Shown here in pieces: positions 1 through 7,612 of a stretch of DNA of 64,000 bases. The stretch is taken from assembly GCF_042681025.1 (NCBI RefSeq), contig NZ_JBHUER010000004.1:124001-188000 (forward strand). The letters are read 5' to 3'. The notes beneath the pieces are model-generated. The model saw nothing but the letters and a program-made list of their open reading frames with translations. It ran no database searches and was not told where the DNA came from. The position numbers and the translations under genes are program-made. Position 1 is the first letter of the stretch. Each line of letters opens with the position of its first letter. The DNA is from Methylopila henanensis (GTDB lineage: Bacteria; Pseudomonadota; Alphaproteobacteria; Rhizobiales; Methylopilaceae).

Positions 1-193
1 GCCCCTGGGCGGCGGTCAGCACCTGGCCGAGGATCGTCTCGGAGACCTCGCCCGGCTCCACGCCGGCGCGCTCCAGCGCCGCCTTGATGGCGATCTTCCC
101 GAGTTCGTGGGCGGGGAGGGAGCTCAGCGCGCCGTTGAAGGCGCCGACCGCGGTGCGGGCGGCGCCCACGATCACGACGTCGGTCTCGGCCAT
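1..193 (-). CDS. phaA: Acetyl-CoA acetyltransferase (thiolase), N-terminal part only
   Basis: Only the first 64 codons lie in the window; the gene runs off the left edge. The translation begins MAETDVVIVGAARTAVGAFN, the standard start of biosynthetic thiolases, and continues with the helix that precedes the active-site Cys (outside the window). The enzyme condenses two acetyl-CoA to acetoacetyl-CoA, the first step of polyhydroxybutyrate synthesis. The ATG at 193 is preceded by a GGAGGA ribosome site. It is divergent from phaR, the PHA regulator, the usual Rhizobiales arrangement, which favours phaA over a beta-oxidation thiolase. Symbol inferred from context. Confidence 0.85.
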   Translation of the reverse strand, partial: MAETDVVIVGAARTAVGAFNGALSSLPAHELGKIAIKAALERAGVEPGEVSETILGQVLTAAQG

Positions 194-518
194 GTTCAGT
201 CCTCCGCACGTTCGATGCCGACCGCGCTGCACGGCCGAAAGAGTGCTGGTTATCGGTAGGCGCCGTTCGCGACGTCAAGACGACCTAGGTCGATTCGGCT
301 CGCAAATCGCCGAATGGACTAGCGTCGTCCCCGGACGACTAGACCTTTCGGAGTATGGAGCGGCCCTTGGAGGCTCCGCACTGCACAAAAATCTAGCCGC
401 CGCCTCATTATCGCCTTATCGTCCAATGGCCTCGGCCGGCGCGGGCGTGCCGCGCCGCGGGAGGAACGCCGAAGAAGCCGAAGAACAAGGCCGCCAGACG
501 CGCGGAGATCAGGGCGAT
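194..518. promoter_or_regulatory. phaA-phaR divergent intergenic region
   Basis: This 325-base gap contains no gene. It holds two near-identical 9-mers, GCGCTGCAC (224-232) and GCACTGCAC (378-386), each on the side of one of the divergent genes. PhaR proteins of Paracoccus and relatives bind TGC-rich operators and repress their own gene, so these are candidate PhaR sites. That assignment is inference; the repeats themselves are seen directly. Confidence 0.4.
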
Positions 519-1106
519 ATGCCGAGCACGACCGATCCGATCACGATCAAGAAGTACGCCAACCGCCGTTTGTACAACACCGGCACGAGCACCTACGTCA
601 CGCTCGAAGACCTCGCCGCGATGGTGAAGAAGGGTGAGGATTTTCATGTGGTCGACGCCAAGTCCGGCGACGACATCACCCATCAGGTGCTGACGCAGAT
701 CATCTTCGAGCAGGAGAACAAGGGCCAGAATCTGCTGCCCATCACGTTCCTCCGGCAGTTGATCCGGTTCTACGGCGACAGCATCCAGAGCATCGTGCCG
801 AAGTATCTGGAGCTTTCGATGGGCGCCCTGACGCGCGACCAGGACAAGATGCGCGCGAGCCTCGGGGCGTTCGGCGGCGCGAGCTTCCAGTCCGCGGTCG
901 AGGAGCAGATGCGGACCAACGTCGCCATCATGGAGCGCGCGTTCCGCATGTTCACCGCCTTCCCCGGGCAGACGGAGGCCGCCTCCACGCCGGAGCAGGC
1001 GGCGCCCGCGCGCGACGAGAAGCCGAGCATCGATCTCGACGAGCTTCGTCGCGAGATGGCGGAGATGCGCGCCCGGCTCGACAAGGTCGCGGGTTCGAAC
1101 AGCTAG
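519..1106 (+). CDS. phaR: Polyhydroxyalkanoate synthesis repressor PhaR
   Basis: 195 residues. The N-terminal PHB/PHA accumulation regulator DNA-binding domain is clear (TIKKYANRRLYNTGTSTYVT, residues 8-27, then LEDLAAMV), followed by the PHB-accumulation regulatory helices (LTQIIFEQENKG, LPITFLRQLIRFYG) and an Ala/Pro linker ending in a short coiled coil (DELRREMAEMRARLDKV). PhaR senses PHB granules and represses phasin and PHA genes. The frame is open far upstream, but homologues begin at MPSTTDPITIKKYANRR, so the ATG at 519 is chosen. It is divergent from phaA and ends 7 bases before the convergent ispA. Confidence 0.95.
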   Translation: MPSTTDPITIKKYANRRLYNTGTSTYVTLEDLAAMVKKGEDFHVVDAKSGDDITHQVLTQIIFEQENKGQNLLPITFLRQLIRFYGDSIQSIVPKYLELSMGALTRDQDKMRASLGAFGGASFQSAVEEQMRTNVAIMERAFRMFTAFPGQTEAASTPEQAAPARDEKPSIDLDELRREMAEMRARLDKVAGSNS

Positions 1107-1113
1107 GCCGCGG

Positions 1114-2043
1114 TCAGGCCTGGCGTTCGGCCACGAAGCGCGCGAGGTCGCGCAAGCCGTCCGCGTCCGCGCCGAACGGCGACAGCGCGCCGCTCGCCTG
1201 CGCGGTGAGGTCCACGAGGCGTCGCCGCGCGCCCTCGACGCCGAGCGCGGCCACCAGCGTCGCCTTGCCGGCGGCGGCGTCCTTGCCGGTGGCCTTGCCC
1301 ACGGTCGCCGCCTCGCCCTCGACGTCGAGCAGGTCGTCCGCGACCTGGAACGCGGCCCCCAGCGCGCGGCCATAGGCGGTCAGCGCCGCGCGCTGCTCCG
1401 GCGTCGCGCCGCCGAGCGCGGCCCCCATCGCGATCGGCGCCGCGATCAGGGCGCCCGTCTTCATCGCCTGCAGCCGCAGCACCGCCGCCTCGTCCTGCGG
1501 TCCGCCGGGAGCATCCGAGAAGCGTCCCTCCGCGGCGAGATCGAGCATCTGTCCGCCGACCATGCCGCCGACGCCCGCCGCGCGCGCCAGCTCCGCGACC
1601 AGGCCGATGCGGACGTCCGCGTCCGGATGCGTCGCCGGCGCCGCGAGCAGATCGAAGGCGAGCGTCAGCAGCGCGTCGCCCGCCAGAATGGCGGTGGCCT
1701 CGTCGAAGGCGCGGTGCAGCGTCGGGCGTCCGCGCCGGAGCGCGTCGTCGTCCATCGCCGGCAGGTCATCGTGGATCAGGCTGTAGCCATGCACGCATTC
1801 GACCGCGAGCCCGGCCCGCAGCGCCCCGGCCGTGTCGGCCCGGAACAGCTCGGCCGTCAGGACCACCAGCGCAGGCCGCAGCCGCTTGCCGCCGCCGAGC
1901 ATGGCGTAGCGCATGGCCTCCACCAGCCGGGAGGGGCGGGCGGTCTCGCCCGCGCCGGCCTCGAGGCTCAGGACGCCGTCGAGCGCGGCCTCGACGGAGG
2001 CGGCGATCGTGGACAGCCGGCGCTCGACGGCGGAATAGGCCAT
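1114..2043 (-). CDS. ispA: Polyprenyl synthetase (geranyl/farnesyl diphosphate synthase)
   Basis: 309 residues, typical for the short-chain trans-prenyltransferase family. It shows GGGKRLRPALV, the first Asp-rich motif DDLPAMDDD followed by RRGRPTLH, the GGQMLD element and the second Asp-rich motif in FQVADDLLDVEG. The family condenses IPP with DMAPP and GPP to make FPP for quinones, undecaprenyl carrier and hopanoids. The start is the ATG at 2043 (MAYSAVERRL); the frame is open 13 codons further but without family similarity. The gene is convergent with phaR and no dxs follows it here. The product length (FPP or GGPP) cannot be fixed from sequence. Confidence 0.9.
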   Translation of the reverse strand: MAYSAVERRLSTIAASVEAALDGVLSLEAGAGETARPSRLVEAMRYAMLGGGKRLRPALVVLTAELFRADTAGALRAGLAVECVHGYSLIHDDLPAMDDDALRRGRPTLHRAFDEATAILAGDALLTLAFDLLAAPATHPDADVRIGLVAELARAAGVGGMVGGQMLDLAAEGRFSDAPGGPQDEAAVLRLQAMKTGALIAAPIAMGAALGGATPEQRAALTAYGRALGAAFQVADDLLDVEGEAATVGKATGKDAAAGKATLVAALGVEGARRRLVDLTAQASGALSPFGADADGLRDLARFVAERQA

Positions 2044-2177
2044 GGCGGGAGACCTCGTGTGCGGAGCCCGGCCGTGCCCCAAGGGCGCGGCCCCGTCAAG
2101 TCGGCGTCATCACGCCGTCCGGCCGGTGGCGCGCCGGTTCCGCTCTGCTACATTGCGGCTCTCACGAGGCGACGGGC

Positions 2178-2897
2178 GTGCCGATGGCGTCGATATCGAG
2201 CGGAAGGCCGTTGAGGCTGGGCCGCAGGACGCCATGGCTGCGGCTCGTCGTGATCGCCCTGACGCTGCTGGCGGCGGCGCCGCTCATCCTGACGCTCGTC
2301 TACACGGTCGTTCCGCCGGTCTCCACGCTGATGGTCGCGCGCTGGCTGACGCTCAGGCCGGTCGAGCGCGTCTGGGTGCCGCTCGACCAGATCGCGGCGA
2401 CGCTGCCGCGGGCCGTCGTGGTCTCCGAGGACGCCCGCTTCTGCCAGCATGGCGGCGTCGACTGGGCGGCCGTCCGGCTCGTGCTCGGCGAGGGCGGCGA
2501 CAACGGACCGCGGCGCGGCGCCTCGACCATCACCATGCAGGTCGCGAAGAACCTGTTCCTGTGGCAGGGCGCGCCGTATCTCCGCAAGCCGCTGGAGATC
2601 GTGCTGGCCCAGGGCATCGAGCTGGTCTGGAGCAAGCGCCGGATCATGGAGGTCTATCTGAACATCGCGGAGTGGGGACCGGACGGGGTGTTCGGCGCCG
2701 AGGCCGGAGCGCGGCGCGCCTTCCGCAAGAGCGCGCGCGCCCTGACGGCGCGGGAGGCCTCGGTGATGGCCGCAGCGCTGCCGAACCCGATCATCCGCGA
2801 CGCTCGGCGCCCGAACCGGCAGGCGTCGTCGCACGCGGCGGTCATCGTGCGGCGGGCGCGGGCGGCCGCCGCGCTCACCGCCTGTCTGGGGCGATAG
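2178..2897 (+). CDS. mtgA: Monofunctional biosynthetic peptidoglycan transglycosylase MtgA
   Basis: 239 residues with one N-terminal membrane anchor (about residues 20-45) and a GT51 glycosyltransferase domain. Visible signatures are the catalytic-Glu region SEDARFCQHGGVDW (Glu84), RRGASTITMQVAKNLFLW, RIMEVYLNIAEWG and FGAEAGARRAF. It polymerises lipid II glycan strands in the periplasm without a transpeptidase domain. The start is GTG 2178, with an alternative ATG two codons on. The C-terminus ends in an Arg/Ala-rich tail. It appears to be a single-gene unit upstream of rpmF. Confidence 0.93.
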   Translation: MPMASISSGRPLRLGRRTPWLRLVVIALTLLAAAPLILTLVYTVVPPVSTLMVARWLTLRPVERVWVPLDQIAATLPRAVVVSEDARFCQHGGVDWAAVRLVLGEGGDNGPRRGASTITMQVAKNLFLWQGAPYLRKPLEIVLAQGIELVWSKRRIMEVYLNIAEWGPDGVFGAEAGARRAFRKSARALTAREASVMAAALPNPIIRDARRPNRQASSHAAVIVRRARAAAALTACLGR

Positions 2898-3045
2898 CCC
2901 GCGAACGGGCGCCGCGGGATTGGCTCTGGCGTTCGGGCCGCGATGCCGTTATAAGCCCGCGCTTGACGGCGAGGCGAAAGCGCCCCGCCCAACGACATTC
3001 GCGCGCGCGTGAGCGCTGCGGCCCGATCCGACGGAGTTTTTGACA

Positions 3046-3228
3046 ATGGCCGTTCCGAAGCGAAAGACCTCCCCGATGAAGCGCGGCTTCCGCCGTTCGG
3101 CCGACGCGCTCAAGTCCCCGACCTATGTCGAAGACAAGGACTCCGGCGAGCTCCGCCGCCCGCACCATGTCGACCTCAAGACCGGCATGTATCGCGGCCG
3201 TCAGATCCTGACGCCGAAGGAGGCCTGA
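3046..3228 (+). CDS. rpmF: 50S ribosomal protein L32
   Basis: 60 residues, full length: MAVPKRKTSPMKRGFRRS with the alphaproteobacterial ending GMYRGRQILTPKEA. This is the zinc-less type with none of the four Cys found in some L32 proteins. A GGAG at 3033-3036 precedes the ATG by 9 bases. A strong stem-loop terminator follows. In many Rhizobiales rpmF neighbours mtgA, as here. Confidence 0.98.
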   Translation: MAVPKRKTSPMKRGFRRSADALKSPTYVEDKDSGELRRPHHVDLKTGMYRGRQILTPKEA

Positions 3229-3275
3229 TCCCGGCCGCCTGCGGGCGGCTCCGGTCAGGACTTCGCGCCATCGAC

Positions 3276-3309
3276 AAAAAAAGCCGGCCTCACAAGGGCC
3301 GGCTTTTTT
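3276..3309. terminator. Bidirectional intrinsic terminator after rpmF
   Basis: The arm AAAAAAGCCGGCC (3277-3289) and its complement GGCCGGCTTTTTT (3297-3309) form a 13-bp perfect stem around a 7-base loop, with U-tracts on both strands. It can end rpmF transcription and that of the minus-strand gene at 3333-3704. Confidence 0.93.
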
Positions 3310-3332
3310 GCGTGCGCTGGAAGGAAGGGCCG

Positions 3333-3704
3333 TCAGGCCTTGGTTTCGAACGCGTGCGGCGCGCGCGCGACGGCGCGGCGGGTCCGGCGATAGGCCGAGA
3401 TGGCGTCCGCGACGGGACCGCGTCGGCGCTGGCGGGTCTGCGGAACGCCGAGCTTGCCCGCGATCAACTGCGCGACGAGCGGTGCGTAGGAGCGGGGAGC
3501 GGCGGGCTCGGGGTCGGCGGAGGTCTGCGGGCGGGCCTCCGGAGTCGGCGCGTCGGTCGCGCGTCGGCCGAACTTCGGGGGCGACGAGGCTTCCTTCGGC
3601 GGCGAATCGCGCGTGACGTCATGGTCCGCGGCGTCGGCGGCCTTACGCGTCCGCTCCACGGAGGCGGACCGGGTCACACCGGAGGGGCCGCTGATCATCA
3701 GCAT
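3333..3704 (-). CDS. Conserved alphaproteobacterial protein of unknown function
   Basis: 123 residues, no signal peptide or membrane segment. The first two thirds are polar and probably disordered (Pro, Ala, Thr, Asp rich). The conserved part is the C-terminal block SYAPLVAQLIAGKLGVPQTR followed by QRRR, and then ADAISAYRR, which recalls small uncharacterised proteins common in Rhizobiales. Basic clusters suggest nucleic-acid or membrane-surface contact, but this is a guess. ATG 3704 is chosen because a GGTGGT element lies 7 bases upstream; a second ATG is two codons in. The gene ends into the shared terminator. Confidence 0.7.
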   Translation of the reverse strand: MLMISGPSGVTRSASVERTRKAADAADHDVTRDSPPKEASSPPKFGRRATDAPTPEARPQTSADPEPAAPRSYAPLVAQLIAGKLGVPQTRQRRRGPVADAISAYRRTRRAVARAPHAFETKA

Positions 3705-3887
3705 CAATTTACCACCGCGCGTCTGTCATACCTTAAGTGAGGTTTGAATTCCTCGCCTGACCGCAAATGTGTTAACCGAACTTAAACCATATGGTCTGAG
3801 CCACGATCGCCTGCAGGAAAGCTAGAGGAAGTTTCGTTAGAGTCCAGAGCCGCGATTCTCCGTCCACTCGAGCCATGGGTCGATCGA

Positions 3888-5588
3888 ATGCCGAATGTCG
3901 AAACGGCCGCGACCCGAGCCGCCCAGCCGCTGTCCCTCGAGGAGACGCTGTCGGCCGTCGGCGAGGCCGCCTATGACTGGGACGTGGCGTCCGACCGCCT
4001 GGAGTGGACGGCCAACGCGCGGGCTCTGCTTCAGCTGCCGCCTTCGGTTCGTATCGATGAGGCGGCCCGTTTCGAATCCCTGCTGGATCCCGAGGCGCTG
4101 ACCACCCGCCGTTCGGCGGTGTTCGGCGCCTCGCAGGCCGACGACGGCGCCGGCGTTCCGTTCGAGATCGAGTATCCGCTCCTGCGTGGCGGGCGGGCGC
4201 AGCGGCTCTGGCTCCAAGATCGCGGGCGCTGGTACGCAGGGTCCGACGGCCGTCCGCAACGGGTCGTCGGCGTGGTGCGGCGTCTCGGCGACCATCAGGA
4301 ACGCCCCGGCGAGATCGCCGTGATGTCGCGGTTCGATCCGCTCACCGGGCAGCTCGCGCGGGCGCGGCTGATCGAGATCGCCGCGAGCGCGCTGGCGGCC
4401 GGCGCGCGGATGCAGACCTCCTCGTCCTTCGCTCTCGCCGCGCTCGTCAATCTCGGCGCCATCAACGACGCCTACGGCTTCGACATCGGAGACCGCGCCG
4501 TGGTCGAGGTCGCCCGCCGGCTGCGCGGCGCCATGCGCGGCGGCGATTCGCTTGGCCGGTTCTCGACCTCGACCTTCGGCGTCGTGCTTCAGGAGTGCGA
4601 CGCCAGCGACCTTCAGGTCGCTGGCCGCCGCCTGCTCGCCGCCGTCAACGAGGAGCCGATGGCCACGGAGTTCGGCCCAGTCTCGGTGCGGGTCGCGGTC
4701 GGCGCGGTGGTCGCGCCCCGCCACGCCCGCGACACGACGGAGCTGGTGTCGCGCGCCCGCACCGCGCTCGACCGGGCGAGCGGCGTGTCGTCCGGTTTCA
4801 GCATCTACGCGCCGGACCCCGAGCGGGAGGCCGCGCGCCGCGCCCATGTGCGGCTCGCCGACGAACTGGTGGCGGCGCTCAACGCCCACCGCGTGGCGCT
4901 CGCGTTCCAGCCGGTGTTCCGCGCCGACTCGCGCGAGCCGGTCTGGAGCGAGGCGCTGGTGCGGGTGCGCACCGAGGGCGGCGACCTCATCTCGGGCGGA
5001 CCGCTCGTGGAGGCGGCGGAAGAAGTCGGCATCGTCCACATGCTGGACCACCGCGTGCTCGACCTTGCGATCCGCAAGCTCGCGGCCGATCCCGACATCC
5101 GGCTCGCGGTCAACATCTCGGCGTCCACCACCAACGACGAAAGCTGGATGGACGCGCTGACCTCGTGGTTCACGCTGCGCCCCGACCTCGCCGAACGGAT
5201 GATGGTGGAGATCACCGAGACCGCGGCGATCGCCGACATCGTCGCCACGTCGCGCTTCGTCGCCGACCTCCGGGCGCTCGGCGTGAAGGTCGCGATCGAC
5301 GATTTCGGCACGGGCCACACCTCGTTCAAGGCGCTGAAGGAGCTGGCGATCGACCTGGTGAAGATCGACGGGTCGTTCGTTCGCGACCTCGGCCGATCGG
5401 CGGACAGCGGGGCCTTCGTCCGCGCTCTGCTGGCGCTGTCGCGCGAACTCGGGTTCGAGACGGTGGCGGAGCAGGTCGAGACGGAGACCGTCGCCGAGAT
5501 GCTGACCGCGTGGGGCGCGACCTATCTGCAGGGCTCGCTGCTCGCGTCGCCGTCGCTGCGGTCGGACGCCGTCCATCGGCAGGCCTGA
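3888..5588 (+). CDS. PAS-GGDEF-EAL protein, probable c-di-GMP phosphodiesterase
   Basis: 566 residues, no membrane segment. A PAS-like sensor occupies about residues 15-140, a GGDEF fold about 150-300 and an EAL domain about 320-560. The GGDEF signature is replaced by GRFSTSTF, so cyclase activity is very unlikely and the domain may only bind nucleotide. The EAL domain keeps its catalytic set: SEALVR (Glu355), NISAS, EITET, DDFGTG (Asp471-Asp472), DLVKIDGSF (Lys492) and AEQVE (Glu528; the usual AEGVE has Gly at the third place). It should hydrolyse c-di-GMP and so favour motility. It is convergent with the cNMP-binding gene. An imperfect TTAA-N6-TTAA lies 100 bases upstream. Confidence 0.88.
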   Translation: MPNVETAATRAAQPLSLEETLSAVGEAAYDWDVASDRLEWTANARALLQLPPSVRIDEAARFESLLDPEALTTRRSAVFGASQADDGAGVPFEIEYPLLRGGRAQRLWLQDRGRWYAGSDGRPQRVVGVVRRLGDHQERPGEIAVMSRFDPLTGQLARARLIEIAASALAAGARMQTSSSFALAALVNLGAINDAYGFDIGDRAVVEVARRLRGAMRGGDSLGRFSTSTFGVVLQECDASDLQVAGRRLLAAVNEEPMATEFGPVSVRVAVGAVVAPRHARDTTELVSRARTALDRASGVSSGFSIYAPDPEREAARRAHVRLADELVAALNAHRVALAFQPVFRADSREPVWSEALVRVRTEGGDLISGGPLVEAAEEVGIVHMLDHRVLDLAIRKLAADPDIRLAVNISASTTNDESWMDALTSWFTLRPDLAERMMVEITETAAIADIVATSRFVADLRALGVKVAIDDFGTGHTSFKALKELAIDLVKIDGSFVRDLGRSADSGAFVRALLALSRELGFETVAEQVETETVAEMLTAWGATYLQGSLLASPSLRSDAVHRQA

Positions 5589-5601
5589 CAGGCCCGCGGC
5601 C

Positions 5602-6045
5602 TCAGCGCCGGAGCGCCGCCTCGATCGCCTTGAGGTCCTCGGCGTTGGTCGTCACGCGCGCCGCGATTCGGGCGCGCAGCTTCCGGGCGAGGTCGGGATA
5701 TTCGTCGAACAGCCGCGCGAACAGCGTGCGCGCGATCCGGTAGACCGTGGCCTGACCCTCGGCTGCGGCCGTCGCAGGCCGGCGGGTCTCGCACAGCAGG
5801 GCGAGCTCGCCGATGAGCGCGCCTTCGCCGACGCGGCGGCTGGCGCCGTTCGACCGCGTCAGCCGGACGAAGCCCGAAACAACGACGAACGCGCCGAGGG
5901 CGTCCTCGCCTTCGCGAAACAGGACGGCGCCGTCGGCGAGGTCGAGCCGGTCGGCGGAAAACGCGATCAGCCGCAGCGCATCGCGGCCGAGCTCGTCGAG
6001 CAGGGGCGTGCGGCCGAGCGTCCGGATGTCGTCCTCAAGCGCCAA
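5602..6045 (-). CDS. Cyclic-nucleotide-binding-domain protein without HTH
   Basis: 147 residues containing one cNMP-binding beta-roll (ADGAVLFREGEDALGAFVVV, then GEGALIGELALL with the phosphate-binding-cassette Glu, and RRPATAAAEG in place of the canonical R(T/S)A) and a C-terminal helix. There is no DNA-binding domain, so it is not a Crp/Fnr factor. It lies 31 bases after the OmpR-family regulator, probably co-transcribed. In Brucella the orthologous pair is otpR (cenR) with a gene annotated as a cAMP-dependent kinase regulatory subunit, linked to beta-lactam tolerance. TTG 6045 is the only start before an in-frame stop. Whether it binds cAMP is unknown. Confidence 0.82.
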   Translation of the reverse strand: MALEDDIRTLGRTPLLDELGRDALRLIAFSADRLDLADGAVLFREGEDALGAFVVVSGFVRLTRSNGASRRVGEGALIGELALLCETRRPATAAAEGQATVYRIARTLFARLFDEYPDLARKLRARIAARVTTNAEDLKAIEAALRR

Positions 6046-6076
6046 TCGAACCCCGCACGCACGTCGTCAGCTCGTC

Positions 6077-6763
6077 TCAGGGAACGAGCTTGTAGCCCCC
6101 GGCCTCCGTGACGAGCAGACGCGCATTCGACGGATCGGCCTCGATCTTCTGTCTTAGCCGATAAACGTGCGTTTCGAGCGTGTGAGTCGTCACGCCCGAA
6201 TTGTACCCCCAGACTTCCTGAAGAAGCGTTTCGCGCCCGACCACCGCGGGCCCGGCGCGATAAAGGTAGCGCAGGATCGCGGTTTCCTTCTCGGTCAGGC
6301 GGATGCGGGCGTTCTTGTCGGTCACCAGCATCTTGGCGCCGGGCTTGAACGTGTAAGGGCCGACGGCGAACACCGCGTCCTCGCTCGCCTCGTGGCTGCG
6401 GAGCTGGGCGCGGATGCGGGCGAGCAGCACCGCGAAACGCACCGGCTTCGCCACATAGTCGTTGGCGCCGGCCTCGAGGCCGAGAATCTGGTCGGCGTCG
6501 GAATCCTGTCCGGTCAGCATGATGACCGGCCCGCGGAAGCCGTCGCGGCGCATCATCTTCACGGCCTCGCGGCCGTCGATGTCCGGCAGGCCGACGTCCA
6601 TCAGCACGAGGTCGAGATGGTCCGCGCGCGCTTTGGCGAGGCCAATGCTGGCCGTCTCGGCCGAATCCGCTTCGAACTCGTCGTGCAGGTTGAGCTGTTC
6701 GGTGAGCTCGCCGCGGAGGTCAGCGTCGTCATCGACTACGAGTATCTTGCGCTTGGTGGCCAT
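6077..6763 (-). CDS. cenR: OmpR-family response regulator, CenR/OtpR-like
   Basis: 228 residues. The receiver domain (1-120) has the acidic pocket VVDDD, phospho-acceptor Asp56 (LVLMDVGLPDIDG), the switch Thr in MLTGQ and the Lys of VAKPVRF. A winged-helix OmpR/PhoB effector domain follows (RLTEKETAILRYLYRA, LQEVWGYN, THTLETHVYRLRQKIE). The paired cNMP-binding gene matches the Brucella otpR/cenR locus, where this regulator controls envelope genes and growth. No histidine kinase is adjacent, also as in Brucella. It is divergent from an L,D-transpeptidase, consistent with an envelope role. The family call is secure; the symbol is inferred from neighbourhood and sequence recall. Confidence 0.8.
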   Translation of the reverse strand: MATKRKILVVDDDADLRGELTEQLNLHDEFEADSAETASIGLAKARADHLDLVLMDVGLPDIDGREAVKMMRRDGFRGPVIMLTGQDSDADQILGLEAGANDYVAKPVRFAVLLARIRAQLRSHEASEDAVFAVGPYTFKPGAKMLVTDKNARIRLTEKETAILRYLYRAGPAVVGRETLLQEVWGYNSGVTTHTLETHVYRLRQKIEADPSNARLLVTEAGGYKLVP

Positions 6764-6910
6764 TCAGGGGTCATCTCCGATGCAGTTCCGCCGCTTGACT
6801 GCCGCGTGAACTAGAGCACGTACCCCGCGCTCGGCAAGGTGAACCGGCCGTCGCCGGGCGTCATCACGCCACGCCTCACGCCATTCTGACCGCGACGACC
6901 AGATCACGCC

Positions 6911-7468
6911 ATGCGCCGTTCGCTCAAAATCATCGCCGTCCGGCCGCTGCCCGGGGCGCGGGCGCGGGGGCGGCTCGCCGCGGGGCCGTTCGTCCTGCCC
7001 TGCGCGCTGGGACCGGCCGGCGTCGTGGTCGACAAGCGCGAGGGCGACGGCGCGACCCCCCGCGGCGACCTCGCCGTGCGGCGCGTGTTCTGGCGGCCTG
7101 ACCGCGGGCGGCGGCCGACGACGGCCGCTCCGACCCGCGCCATCCGCCCCGACGACGGCTGGTGCGACGCCGCCGGCCACAGGCTCTACAACCGCCTCGT
7201 GCGGACGCCGTTCGCTGCGTCCCACGAGCGGATGTGGCGCGACGACGGCCTCTATGACCTGGTGGTCGAGCTCGGCTGGAACGACCGCCCGGCGCGGCAG
7301 GGCCGCGGCAGCGCGATCTTCCTGCACGCCGCGCGCCCCGGCTTCACGCCGACCGCGGGCTGCGTGGCGGTCGCGCCCGCGAAGCTCCGCCGGCTGATCG
7401 CGCTCATGGGGCCGGACACGGTGCTGCGCGTGGGCGCGCCGTCGAGGCCGCGTCGCCGCAAATCCTGA
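6911..7468 (+). CDS. L,D-transpeptidase (YkuD-fold) family protein
   Basis: 185 residues. The YkuD signature is visible near the C-terminus: HAARPGFTPTAGCVAV has the catalytic His, the Thr-x-Gly-Cys nucleophile motif and the following Val. Earlier parts fit the family (VDKREGDGATPRGDLAVRRV, RLYNRLV). L,D-transpeptidases make 3-3 crosslinks or attach proteins to peptidoglycan. There is no signal peptide or anchor and the protein is very Arg-rich, so the export route is unclear; this short leaderless subgroup is common in alphaproteobacteria. It is divergent from cenR with 147 bases between. Confidence 0.85.
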   Translation: MRRSLKIIAVRPLPGARARGRLAAGPFVLPCALGPAGVVVDKREGDGATPRGDLAVRRVFWRPDRGRRPTTAAPTRAIRPDDGWCDAAGHRLYNRLVRTPFAASHERMWRDDGLYDLVVELGWNDRPARQGRGSAIFLHAARPGFTPTAGCVAVAPAKLRRLIALMGPDTVLRVGAPSRPRRRKS

Positions 7469-7557
7469 CATGCGCCCGCCGCGCCGACCTGACGAAGATG
7501 TCAGCAAGGCCGGGGCCTCGCGAACTTGTGCGCGCACCGGCCCTCACCATATCATCC

Positions 7558-7612
7558 CGCAAGAGATCGCCGGTGTTCGGCGGTTCTGAAGGATCATTGA
7601 GGAACTCAGACT
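7558..7612 (+). promoter_or_regulatory. Candidate ybhL RNA leader
   Basis: Directly before the Bax-inhibitor-1 (YbhL) gene lie two stem-loops: CGCCG-GTGTT-CGGCG (7568-7582) and GTTC (7583-7586) pairing with GAAC (7602-7605). The second stem includes the ribosome site GAGGAA, so folding could mask translation start. A conserved ybhL RNA motif is known upstream of this gene in Rhizobiales (Corbino et al. comparative work; ligand unknown). The match is judged by position and structure only. Confidence 0.5.

Noticed and set aside
3772..3785. CtrA site before the EAL gene
   Set aside because: The half-sites are 6 bases apart (TTAA-N6-TTAA) rather than 7, so it was not listed as a site.
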